Assembly: GCF_030013905.1 (NCBI RefSeq)
Contig: NZ_CP124862.1
Coordinates: 620,001 to 684,000 of the forward strand
DNA length: 64,000 nt
Reading direction: 5' to 3'
Source of the DNA: Petroclostridium sp. X23
GTDB taxonomy: Bacteria; Bacillota; Clostridia; SK-Y3
Part shown: piece after piece, positions 34,328 to 42,000 of the stretch
How the letters are laid out: each line of letters starts with the position of its first letter
Numbering within the stretch: the stretch's first letter is position 1
Notes under the pieces: generated by a model
What the model saw: only the letters and a program-made list of their open reading frames with translations
Databases searched by the model: none
What the model was told of the DNA's origin: nothing
Position numbers and translations under genes: made by a program

Positions 34328-35027
34328 GGCCCACACCTCTTTTTTCAAAGATTAAGTGCATTTTTCCAGTATATTCAGCCTGGATAAGTTTCTCTGCCTG
34401 TACCTCAGTAACAATAAGGGTGATGGCCTTGGGAACAGGATCACCGGTGGATGATTGACTTTCAGACTGTTGTTCCCGAACCTCTGCGGTGTCCTGTGTT
34501 CGGGCATTCTCTACGCTGTATACCTCCAGTCCGTGCAATTCCGGGTAGAGTATGACTTGCGGGGAGGTATCCTGACCACCGGATGCTCCCTCTAAAAACA
34601 CCGCCACTGTTACCGCGTCACCGCTTTGCAGATGGGAGGAAAGCCCCGCGGCGGCACTTGCTACGCTGATGGTGACAAGACGTTGCTCATTTTCTGCTAT
34701 ACGGTCTAGCTTTTCATCAGCAACAAAATCCCCAAGCTTTTGAGGAAACAAGTAGTCACCTTTGGCTATGCTGGTCTTTGCTACCTTCCCTATAATCAGT
34801 GCTTTGTCGTTAATCACATCTTCCGGCAGACCAAATTTACCGACCTCCACCTGGGTAAGATATCTGTCCTCCATCCTGGTACCCGCCGGAATGTCCTCCG
34901 ATGCCCTCAGCACCATGACGGTTGCATCCTTGTTCGCATAAAACCTTGGCAAAAGCACAAAGGAAACGGCTGCCGCAACAATGATGCAGAGGGCGCTCAG
35001 AAATATTCGATTTTTTAGTATCTTCAA
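34320..35027 (-). CDS. CpaB/RcpC-like SAF-domain protein
   Basis: 235 residues, TTG start at 35027 with AGGAGG 11 bases upstream. One N-terminal membrane anchor (IFLSALCIIVAAAVSFVLL) then a SAF domain (SEDIPAGTRMEDRYLTQVEV, IAKGDYLFPQKLG). CpaB/RcpC proteins are periplasmic in Gram-negatives; here it would be extracellular and attached to the membrane, helping to guide the pilus through the wall. First clear gene of the Tad operon. Confidence 0.8.
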   Translation of the reverse strand: MKILKNRIFLSALCIIVAAAVSFVLLPRFYANKDATVMVLRASEDIPAGTRMEDRYLTQVEVGKFGLPEDVINDKALIIGKVAKTSIAKGDYLFPQKLGDFVADEKLDRIAENEQRLVTISVASAAAGLSSHLQSGDAVTVAVFLEGASGGQDTSPQVILYPELHGLEVYSVENARTQDTAEVREQQSESQSSTGDPVPKAITLIVTEVQAEKLIQAEYTGKMHLIFEKRGVGHE

Positions 35028-35092
35028 GCTGTTCTATACCTCCTTCCGTTATGGTTAATAAAAAACTCCCCGTATTCTCACAATAAGCACTA

Positions 35093-35251
35093 TTACGGGC
35101 CGAAAAAGAAAGTGGAATCGCGTTCCTGCTTTTCGCTCTTTTCCCTTGCAATAGGCTCATTGCTTTCCCGCCTTGCCGTTTTGTGGATAATAGGGATTCT
35201 TCGGATTAGAGTTCGGAAGGTTTTAGGCTTCTTTTTTGCTGTCTGCTTCAT
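35093..35251 (-). CDS. 52-residue basic protein at the head of the Tad operon
   Basis: Starts MKQTAKKKPKTFRTLIRRI, with AAAGGAG before the ATG at 35251; a longer frame would read through the hairpin and G-tract upstream and is unlikely. Strongly basic N-terminal half, mixed tail ending FFFGP. No family recognised; it may bind nucleic acid. It lies 65 bases before cpaB. Confidence 0.5.
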   Translation of the reverse strand: MKQTAKKKPKTFRTLIRRIPIIHKTARRESNEPIAREKSEKQERDSTFFFGP

Positions 35252-35283
35252 AAAAGGCTCCTTTCTATGTAATTTCACTGTAT

Positions 35284-35323
35284 TACCAGCCGAAAGACAG
35301 GAATATTTCTTTTTCGGCTGGTA
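35284..35323. terminator. 12-bp hairpin between par genes and Tad operon
   Basis: TACCAGCCGAAA (35284-35295) and TTTCGGCTGGTA (35312-35323) form a perfect 12-bp stem with a 16-base loop. In the direction of the genes it lies after the cysteine-rich small gene and 33 bases before the 52-residue gene, so it could terminate or attenuate read-through from the par genes. No long U-run follows on the minus strand; on the plus strand GTTTTT follows. Confidence 0.55.
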
Positions 35324-35331
35324 GTTTTTCA

Positions 35332-35352
35332 GGGGTGGGGTGTGGGGAGGGG
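35332..35352 (+). promoter_or_regulatory. G-quadruplex motif (G4-T-G4-TGT-G4-A-G4)
   Basis: Four runs of four G with loops of 1, 3 and 1 bases lie on the plus strand, which is the template for the Tad operon. This is a canonical, very stable quadruplex pattern, unusual in DNA of this base composition. It lies 8 bases from the 12-bp hairpin and about 80 bases before the first small gene of the Tad operon. Confidence 0.6.
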
Positions 35353-35424
35353 AAAACCGCAACGCTGCTGTGTGACACCTGCAAATAAATAGGCAGACTA
35401 CCCCCTTGGTGTAAAATCATTTCG

Positions 35425-35598
35425 TTAATCATCCACTATGACACATTTTTCTTTGCTGCATTTTCCCTTATGCTTATCAAAGTGCAGACAATGCTCACAA
35501 TCTCGTCCTTTCGCAGGTTTAGCAGACTCGTGGTCATGCTTCGGTTTTTCCTGCATCATGCGCTCGTATGCGCGCAGCCGCCCTTCTGTAAAGTACAT
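35425..35598 (-). CDS. 57-residue cysteine-rich protein (zinc-ribbon-like)
   Basis: AAAGGAGGTG precedes the ATG at 35598. The C-terminal half CEHCLHFDKHKGKCSKEKC has a CxxC...CxxxxC pattern suited to one zinc ion; the N-terminal half is a charged helix (MYFTEGRLRAYERMMQEK). Small proteins of this kind are common in clostridial elements; function unknown. Lies about 80 bases after parB. Confidence 0.65.
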   Translation of the reverse strand: MYFTEGRLRAYERMMQEKPKHDHESAKPAKGRDCEHCLHFDKHKGKCSKEKCVIVDD

Positions 35599-35679
35599 GG
35601 AAGCACCTCCTTTCAAAAAGGGCATAAAAAAACATCCTCAACCATGAGAATGAATTTACTCGTCGTGATTATTTTCCGT

Positions 35680-36612
35680 TTATCGTTCCTGCTCCCGCTG
35701 CCGCTTCTTGTACCAGCTCTCAAGCAATTGAACGATCAAATCCTCCTTTTGTTTCTCAGTAAAGCTTTTTGGGAAAAAGCGGTCGATGCGTTCACGCCGG
35801 ACACTTAATTTTTCCTTTTGATTGGGCTTTTTTTCGGTGAGAATGGAAAAAATGACATCCATATTCAACCGCCCGTCCTGGCTTAACTTTTTCATGCGCT
35901 GAGCTTGAGAGAGAGAAGGCGTACAATCCTCCGACTGCATAGTATCGTGTAGGTTCTGCTGTTCCTTTTCGGTTAAGTAGGAAAGCTCCACAGCTGGACG
36001 GAAAGCAATCTGATTATTGTCTACCATTTCCAAAATAGAAGGATTAAGTTCTGTAAGTCGGATAAACCTGTGTACTTGCCTCCCACTTTCGCCTGTAGTT
36101 TCGCCCAATAAATCTGCACTTATTGACTTCTCGACCAATGGTCGCGAAGTTAAATCTGTCCTCTGTCCCTGCCGTTTCATGGCTTCCAGTTTCATTTTGT
36201 AGGCAAAAGCTTTTTCACTTGGCAAGATGCTTTCTCTTTGCAGATTACTGTCAACCATGATAATTGTGGCTTGATCGTTATCCAATTCACGGACAATACA
36301 AGGCATGATTTCCTTCCCCGCAAGCTCGCTCGCTTTTTTTCGCCGATGTCCGGCAACCATTTCATAACCGCCTTCCGGTTTCGGTCGTACAAGCCCCGGA
36401 ACTAAAACGCCATACTGCTTAACGCTATCCGCCATTTCCAGCATAGCTTCATCCGCTTTCACCTTAAAAGGATGATTAGGAAAATCGCTTATTTCCGACA
36501 AGGGAATATCCAGTACCTTTTCCCGCTGACTATCTGCACGACTTTCTTCGGTGGAAAACAGATCATCTACTGATGTCAGTTTTATGCTGTTTCGCACGTC
36601 TTTTTTCGCCAA
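35680..36612 (-). CDS. parB: ParB-family partition protein
   Basis: 310 residues, TTG start at 36612 with AAAGGAGG nine bases upstream. The ParB N-terminal nuclease-like/CTPase domain is clear: DIPLSEISDFPNHPFKV, YEMVAGHRRKKASELAG (GHRR motif), ATIIMVDSNLQRE, then a helix-turn-helix (DLLGETTGESGRQVHRFIRL). The C-terminus is basic (EKQKEDLIVQLLESWYKKR). Overlaps parA by 50 bases. In ICEs such pairs help keep the excised circle. Confidence 0.9.
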   Translation of the reverse strand: MAKKDVRNSIKLTSVDDLFSTEESRADSQREKVLDIPLSEISDFPNHPFKVKADEAMLEMADSVKQYGVLVPGLVRPKPEGGYEMVAGHRRKKASELAGKEIMPCIVRELDNDQATIIMVDSNLQRESILPSEKAFAYKMKLEAMKRQGQRTDLTSRPLVEKSISADLLGETTGESGRQVHRFIRLTELNPSILEMVDNNQIAFRPAVELSYLTEKEQQNLHDTMQSEDCTPSLSQAQRMKKLSQDGRLNMDVIFSILTEKKPNQKEKLSVRRERIDRFFPKSFTEKQKEDLIVQLLESWYKKRQREQER

Positions 36613-37387
36613 TATCCTGCACCTCCTTTGTAAAGGCTTGATAGGCTTTAGCAGCTATTCCATGCGGGTCAAACGCATAAATGCTTTTTCCCTGCGCGCT
36701 TGTTTCAGCCGCCCGAATGGACAGGGGAATTTCCGTTTGAAAAACTCTCAGCTTGTCGCCATAGTCCCGCCGCAGTATAAAGGAAATATCCTTTGCAAAA
36801 TTTGTGCGGTTATCTACCATTGTTAGCAGCACACCGTCAATGGTCAGCTTAGGATTGATCTGCCTTCTCACACGAGCAATGGTCTGCAATAGCTGTGTCA
36901 TTCCTTTAGCGGGCAGATAATGGGCCTGAACGGGAATAATAACGCTATCCGCAGCGGCAAGGGCATTAATGGTCATCATGCCAAGAGAGGGCATACAGTC
37001 GATCAGCACATAATCATATTTGTCTTTGACCGTGTTGATATATGTTCGCAGTACCGTTTCCCGGCTCATAGTGTTAACCAGCGAAACCTCAATAGCAGAC
37101 AGTTCAATATTACCCGGCATCAAGTCAACGCCTTCCACATGGTGCAAAATTCCTTCGCTGGCTTCATACTGTTCCTCCATCATGGCCTTGGTGAGTATGG
37201 TCGCCAGTGAAACGGGAATATTGTCCGGCTCTTGATATCCCAATGAATCTGTCAGATTCCCTTGTGCGTCCGCGTCCACCAGCAGCACCTTTTTACCCTG
37301 TACCGCAAGGCCGATACCAAGATTAACCGTGGTCGTTGTTTTCCCCGTGCCGCCTTTCTGATTAGCAAGGGCGATTACTTTTGACAC
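36563..37387 (-). CDS. parA: ParA/Soj-family partition ATPase
   Basis: 274 residues, GTG start at 37387 after GGAGG. MSKVIALANQKGGTGKTTT contains the deviant Walker A (KGGTGKTT); DYVLIDCMPSLGMM is the Walker B region. Standard length for Soj-type ParA without an extra DNA-binding domain. It moves ParB-bound DNA along the nucleoid. First gene of the par/Tad block, just after the large terminator at 37409-37451. Confidence 0.93.
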   Translation of the reverse strand: MSKVIALANQKGGTGKTTTTVNLGIGLAVQGKKVLLVDADAQGNLTDSLGYQEPDNIPVSLATILTKAMMEEQYEASEGILHHVEGVDLMPGNIELSAIEVSLVNTMSRETVLRTYINTVKDKYDYVLIDCMPSLGMMTINALAAADSVIIPVQAHYLPAKGMTQLLQTIARVRRQINPKLTIDGVLLTMVDNRTNFAKDISFILRRDYGDKLRVFQTEIPLSIRAAETSAQGKSIYAFDPHGIAAKAYQAFTKEVQDIGEKRRAKQHKTDISR

Positions 37388-37408
37388 TTGAATTTCCTCC
37401 TTTCACGC

Positions 37409-37451
37409 AAAAAGCCGCCTGCTTTATATGAAATAAAGCAAACGGCTTTTT
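37409..37451. terminator. Strong bidirectional hairpin terminator
   Basis: AAAAAGCCG (37409-37417) pairs with CGGCTTTTT (37443-37451), with an inner TGCTTTAT/ATAAAGCA stem. A/T runs on both sides make it work in either direction. It ends the Qat/NTase operon coming from the right and insulates parA. 37452-37595 shows nothing else. Confidence 0.85.
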
Positions 37452-37595
37452 ATAATTTTTTAGATTTTTAGAGAAATATAAGTCATGAAATTATGTTCTC
37501 TTATTCACTTATTCATTCGATATTTTCCTATTATAAATATGGAGAACTCGATTGCTTGCATAAAAGACTTCAAGTAAAATCTTTCAGACTTTAAT

Positions 37596-38330
37596 TTATA
37601 TTGAATCAAGAGCACGAGCATAACACTCAATATCCATTGCTGGTATTGTTGCAAGTTTTTGTAATTCCATTAAAAGCTTTAAAAAGAAATATATGAATGA
37701 TTCTTCCTGTGTACTTTTTTCAATAGCAATAGGATTTACATTATAATCAACTTTAAAAGAACCGCATTGTAAGGCACAACCAATGTCAATCCTTTGAATG
37801 TCAGGTAACGAAGTTATATGTTCTTCAAAACTTTTACCTAAAGGTTCTGTCCAAGTACTTGTTAGCGTTAATATTCCTGAAATAATATTATTATGCGGTT
37901 TGGGTGGGTAAAATCCTCCAGCATAGGGTATAGGAGCAGATGTTCTTCGTAAAGAGCGTACACTTTCTGCTTTTTTTCCTGCATATTCTATGTATTCTTT
38001 GCTTAATTCTTGTTTAACCTCAAATATTGCATAAACGCTTTCTGCTGGAATATATATGACTGAATCTTGTTTGAAAGCAAAAGGTGTATATTGCTGGTCG
38101 TAAATAACAACATCAATTTGATCGCTAATATTATTATCACAATCTATAATAAATGCTTTATCTACACAATATCTTTTGGGGAGATAATCTTTAAGCCACT
38201 GAATCCAATTTAATTCAGATGCATCACCTTTGGCCCCTGGATGTGCTATTGACCTTCTATTCGTTGAAAGCTTAGCAATCATTTGAGTTTGTAAATCATA
38301 AAATAGTTCCTTCAATTGAATTTTTCGCAT
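37596..38330 (-). CDS. DUF6602-like protein with PD-(D/E)xK nuclease-like core
   Basis: 244 residues; AAAGGTGG lies 7 bases before the ATG at 38330. The N-terminus HPGAKGDASELNWIQWLKDYLP (Glu39), then ISDQIDVVIYDQQYTP (Asp73) and ESVYAIFEVKQELS (Glu104-x-Lys106) follow the E...D...ExK order of restriction-endonuclease folds, as I recall for DUF6602. The C-terminal third has TSTWTEPLGKSFEEHI and is probably structural. It is the last gene of the operon, 13 bases after the nucleotidyltransferase. Likely a nuclease effector; no experimental function is known to me. Confidence 0.65.
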   Translation of the reverse strand: MRKIQLKELFYDLQTQMIAKLSTNRRSIAHPGAKGDASELNWIQWLKDYLPKRYCVDKAFIIDCDNNISDQIDVVIYDQQYTPFAFKQDSVIYIPAESVYAIFEVKQELSKEYIEYAGKKAESVRSLRRTSAPIPYAGGFYPPKPHNNIISGILTLTSTWTEPLGKSFEEHITSLPDIQRIDIGCALQCGSFKVDYNVNPIAIEKSTQEESFIYFFLKLLMELQKLATIPAMDIECYARALDSI

Positions 38331-38343
38331 ATTCAAACCACCT

Positions 38344-39108
38344 TTACCAGATTATATCTCCCCAAGACTGTGCATTTCTGCTCTCTTTCGCTTTTTTGGC
38401 TATTGCTTCTTTTTCATACTTATATAGGTCATCAGAAATTATATTATTGGAATTAGATGGATCAATTATGGTTTTATCTACAAAAGAATCTCTGAGATAT
38501 TCCAATACCGTTATAAAATTATTAGCTGGCTGATTTTTGTTTTTATTATACAAAGCCTCAATTACTGTAAGCTCAAGATAAATAGAGGGAAAATCTAATT
38601 TTTGTAACTTACTCCAAATTTTCATGGCTATGATTTCGGATAATCTTCCAGAAGCTTTTACAAGGTTTATATGATTATTGATGTTTGTTTTTGTCCATGT
38701 ATCCACTTTGCTTCGATATAAACTATGGTCATTAGTATTTCCTAAGTGTTTCTTTCCAGGGACAAGGTCAATGCTATGTCCACCATAATTTACACCAATA
38801 GATACATTCTGTTTTCTGGCAGTAATTTTATGAGCAACGACTTTATTGTATAAACTTGTATATATTTCTTTAAGAGTATTTGTAGTATCCGATTTTAAAG
38901 AAATAAATAAATCAATGTCTGATGAAAGATTTATTGCTGTTCCTTTTGCCCGCGACCCAGAATAATATACATTATTTAATTGTATTCCAGCCCACTCTTT
39001 TATGATATTTAAAAGGGGATCGACAACTAATATTTTTGTTAAAGCATCTACATCACCTTTGACATTATATTTGTTAATAATCGAATTTACATATTCATCA
39101 GCAGTCAT
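38344..39108 (-). CDS. Pol-beta-superfamily nucleotidyltransferase (CD-NTase/CCA-like)
   Basis: 254 residues; AAAGGACA precedes the ATG at 39108. The catalytic pattern is intact: YYSGSRAKGTAINLSSDIDLF (GS at 51-52, Asp64, Asp66) and HSIDLVPGK (Asp114). A helical C-terminal domain follows (EIIAMKIWSKLQKLDFPSIYLELTVIEAL), like the PAP/OAS1 substrate-binding domain of CCA-adding enzymes and CD-NTases. It could make a nucleotide signal or modify a nucleic acid or protein. It starts 29 bases after qatD and is followed within 14 bases by the DUF6602-like gene, so the pair is probably co-expressed with Qat. Confidence 0.7.
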   Translation of the reverse strand: MTADEYVNSIINKYNVKGDVDALTKILVVDPLLNIIKEWAGIQLNNVYYSGSRAKGTAINLSSDIDLFISLKSDTTNTLKEIYTSLYNKVVAHKITARKQNVSIGVNYGGHSIDLVPGKKHLGNTNDHSLYRSKVDTWTKTNINNHINLVKASGRLSEIIAMKIWSKLQKLDFPSIYLELTVIEALYNKNKNQPANNFITVLEYLRDSFVDKTIIDPSNSNNIISDDLYKYEKEAIAKKAKESRNAQSWGDIIW

Positions 39109-39137
39109 TTTTCTTGTCCTTTCCTTTCTAATAATAT

Positions 39138-39863
39138 TTAGCCCTCTACTAGCCTTATAAAGTTTTGTGAAATTTGGTCTCTAACTCTATCTGAATTAAT
39201 TTTAAGTAAGTCACTAAGACACACATAAACTTTGCTTAATTTATCGTAAGTATATTTTTTACCATCAACCTTTGTAAATGGTCCATCACTTTCAATTAAT
39301 AACCTTTCTATTGGTATCCGCTCAATAATTTTTCTACCTTTATCTGAATTAATCATATTTGCATTAATTGAAAAATACGTTCCAAACAATAAGAACTTCT
39401 TTAGCCAAACTTCATCACCACTATACCAATGCAATACTACCCTTGAATTTGCATTATTGTTTAAAATTTCATGCAATATTTTTTCAGCCTTCCTACAATG
39501 CACAGACATAATTTTATCAGTGGAATTTTTGCAAATGAAGTCAAATATCTCTATTTGCTTGTCTTTGTTTTTATAATACTTAGGAGAAAAATCTAGTCCT
39601 ACCTCACCAACATATTTAGTTCGTTTCAAATTTTTTAAAAATGTGCTTTTATTAAACGAAACATCATTGACACATTGTGGATTATACCCAAGACCAAATT
39701 GCACATATTTAGTTACTGAATACATGTCCATACAGGCTTCAAATATCTCAGGCTGATTTGTAACACACAATGTATGTTGGCAAAATTCATTTATACCATG
39801 ATATATTTGTGAATGATTAGGATAAAAATCTAAATGAAAATGCATGTCTATCAATTTACCCAT
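39138..39863 (-). CDS. qatD: QatD: TatD-like metal-dependent hydrolase of the Qat anti-phage system
   Basis: 241 residues. Metal ligands of the TatD amidohydrolase fold are in place: LIDMHFHLD (His8, His10), VGEVGLDFSP (Glu), KIMSVHCRKAE (His), VVLHWYSGDE (His) and LLIESDGPF (Asp). TatD enzymes are 3'-5' exonucleases. In the Qat system a TatD-like protein is the fourth component, and its loss abolishes defence. Start overlaps qatC by 8 bases. Confidence 0.88.
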   Translation of the reverse strand: MGKLIDMHFHLDFYPNHSQIYHGINEFCQHTLCVTNQPEIFEACMDMYSVTKYVQFGLGYNPQCVNDVSFNKSTFLKNLKRTKYVGEVGLDFSPKYYKNKDKQIEIFDFICKNSTDKIMSVHCRKAEKILHEILNNNANSRVVLHWYSGDEVWLKKFLLFGTYFSINANMINSDKGRKIIERIPIERLLIESDGPFTKVDGKKYTYDKLSKVYVCLSDLLKINSDRVRDQISQNFIRLVEG

Positions 39864-41298
39864 TCCTTAAACCTACTTTTACATATTCTAATAAATTCAT
39901 ACCATTTATATCAGCTTGTTTTTCTATCATTACTTTTATTTCTTCCATAGATTTCATATATACCCTCGCGAAACGTTGTATATCATCTAGATTTAATCCA
40001 CCTAAATTTATCATTTTATTTATATAATAATCAAAGCTTCCGTTTTTCAAGTATTCATGTAGCGCAAATAGTACAGCTTTTAAATCTTTAGTCCTACCAT
40101 TTTCCGGATTTGCATATTTGCTGTTCCTAATAAATGCAGTACTTATTTTATAGTCCTTTATAAAAGTGTCGAGATACTCGTCATCAACTTCTATGTTATT
40201 TAAGGAAGCCCTACGTATTAAACAAGGGAAGCAATAACCACAATTTCTAGGTCTGCCCGGAACCCCTTTTGCACCACGCATTGGATGGGAGCAAGAAATA
40301 GTTCGACCGGCACCCTTAATAAATGCATTAGATTCTTTTACCATTTCGACAATCTCACCCTTTGTTTTTAAAGCAAAGAAATTTTCGACCTTATGCTTAA
40401 TCCCTAGTTTCTGCAAAATTTTATTATAGTGGTTTAAAAAATAAATGTGTGTTGTTCTGGTGCTGCAACTACCTAACCTACTAGGTGTCAACGGCATATT
40501 CAAACCAATAAAGCCATTTTCGGGTATGTATACTGGAACTTCTTCGCCTATTAAGGAAGCAGTTGCTAATGCTGCTGCAAGAAATAAGAATGAACGACTT
40601 CTGCTTGTATCTTCTCTAAATTTTTTCTTCAAACTTTCATCAATATTCCTCGGATGCCTTGGATCTGTGTAAAACACAATTCTATCAACATTTCTTTCTA
40701 CATATTCATTTTGAATTAACTCAAACAATTCTTCTATTCTATTTCCGAGAGTATAATATTCCCTGCAGCCAACAAAACAGATGTTTTTATCTTCCTCCAA
40801 TAATTTAATTGCTCCTGAAAAAGAGTCAAGTCCTCCTGAAAATAGAGCAACTCCATCAAAATCTTTTTCAATTATGGAGCCATTTCCCTGATGTAGGTAT
40901 TCACGGTAATGCTGTTCCGTTTTGCGAAAACTAAAGTTCCAATTATCTCCACTTAGGAAACGTAGAATTGCTTCAAGTTCATCTTTAACAGCTAACCACT
41001 TATCTATATCTATTACTGGAACTGAAACCTCTAAAATTCTTGTCCAATTGTCATAAGTTTCTCCAGAATAAGTACCCGATCGAGGAACTCTTTTATCAGC
41101 TGCATATACACTTGCAGCTATTACAAGTAAATCCTCACAAACAGATTCTAATTTATCCTTTGCAAATCTTCCCCATATTTCGTCAAAATTAGTTTTTAGA
41201 TTTGACTTTGTACTATCATCTAACATATCAAATCTAATTGCCCCATTAAAATCATTTGAAGGACTTTCTACGATAGTTTTATTAATCCAAATTTTCAT
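39856..41298 (-). CDS. qatC: QatC: QueC-like PP-loop enzyme of the Qat system
   Basis: 480 residues. GGAGG is 6 bases before the ATG at 41298. The PP-loop ATPase motif GVALFSGGLDSFSGA (about 156) and the C-terminal cysteine cluster SCSHPMRGAKGVPGRPRNCGY with CFPC mark a QueC homologue with an added N-terminal domain of about 140 residues. QueC makes preQ0; QueC-like enzymes in defence loci are thought to attach a deazaguanine-type group to a protein partner (from memory, not checked). Third gene of qatABCD; overlaps qatB by 17 bases. Confidence 0.9.
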   Translation of the reverse strand: MKIWINKTIVESPSNDFNGAIRFDMLDDSTKSNLKTNFDEIWGRFAKDKLESVCEDLLVIAASVYAADKRVPRSGTYSGETYDNWTRILEVSVPVIDIDKWLAVKDELEAILRFLSGDNWNFSFRKTEQHYREYLHQGNGSIIEKDFDGVALFSGGLDSFSGAIKLLEEDKNICFVGCREYYTLGNRIEELFELIQNEYVERNVDRIVFYTDPRHPRNIDESLKKKFREDTSRSRSFLFLAAALATASLIGEEVPVYIPENGFIGLNMPLTPSRLGSCSTRTTHIYFLNHYNKILQKLGIKHKVENFFALKTKGEIVEMVKESNAFIKGAGRTISCSHPMRGAKGVPGRPRNCGYCFPCLIRRASLNNIEVDDEYLDTFIKDYKISTAFIRNSKYANPENGRTKDLKAVLFALHEYLKNGSFDYYINKMINLGGLNLDDIQRFARVYMKSMEEIKVMIEKQADINGMNLLEYVKVGLRNG

Positions 41299-41983
41299 AT
41301 CCATCCTCCATAACTCTTAAAGTATTAAAACAATCTCTACAAACAGACATTATGTAATTTTGTCCTTCCTTACTCAAATAATCGAGTTGAAGTTTTTCTC
41401 CTAGCACAACGTCTGTAACAATTTTATTCTCAATTATTCTGCTCACATCGTCCATAATTTGATCATAATCATTGGCTATATCGGATTTTGATAAAATTTT
41501 TTCAGCAAAGCACGCTTCAAAATTCTGTATAGCAAATTCAATTAAAAAATTAATCAAGAACTCATCACTCGCTATTTTCCCAAAATCCTCAAAGGTATCA
41601 ACTTCTAAATGCTTAAAAGTCTCAGATAAGCTATCTCTTATGATTTGCATATCTATAGTAGAAAAATCCCTTGCAAAATAGTCAAGAATTCCTTTATAGA
41701 GTTCATTCCCTGATTTGTCTATGAGAGAATCTAACCCCAATGATTGAGCTGTATCATTTATTCCATTTGCATTAACGGAGTTTAAGAAATTCATAACTCC
41801 ACCAACAACCGTAGCAACGTTGCTATTAGCAAGATGAGTGGACATATATGCTTCTGCATACTTTGAGATTGCTTTTTTGGTACCTTCATTACCCTTTGAA
41901 GTTCCTAACATTCTAGTTACTGCATCTTTGGCTTGTCTCCATTGTGCATTTTTAGGTGGGATATATCCCTTCGATGTCCCCAT
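41282..41983 (-). CDS. qatB: QatB component of the Qat system
   Basis: 233 residues; GGGAGG precedes the ATG at 41983. Begins MGTSKGYIPPKNAQWRQAK, the N-terminal MGTS signature seen in QatB proteins. The rest is helical (AISKYAEAYMSTHLANSNVA, GGVMNFLNSVNANG). QatB has no known enzymatic domain; the conserved N-terminal Gly after Met makes it a good candidate target for the QueC-like partner. Position between qatA and qatC supports the call. Confidence 0.85.
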   Translation of the reverse strand: MGTSKGYIPPKNAQWRQAKDAVTRMLGTSKGNEGTKKAISKYAEAYMSTHLANSNVATVVGGVMNFLNSVNANGINDTAQSLGLDSLIDKSGNELYKGILDYFARDFSTIDMQIIRDSLSETFKHLEVDTFEDFGKIASDEFLINFLIEFAIQNFEACFAEKILSKSDIANDYDQIMDDVSRIIENKIVTDVVLGEKLQLDYLSKEGQNYIMSVCRDCFNTLRVMEDGYENLD

Positions 41984-42000
41984 ACTAACCTCCCTTTCAG

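Noticed and set aside
39138-39863. Housekeeping TatD nuclease
   Set aside because: Overlap with qatC and position as the fourth Qat gene make a dedicated QatD far more likely.
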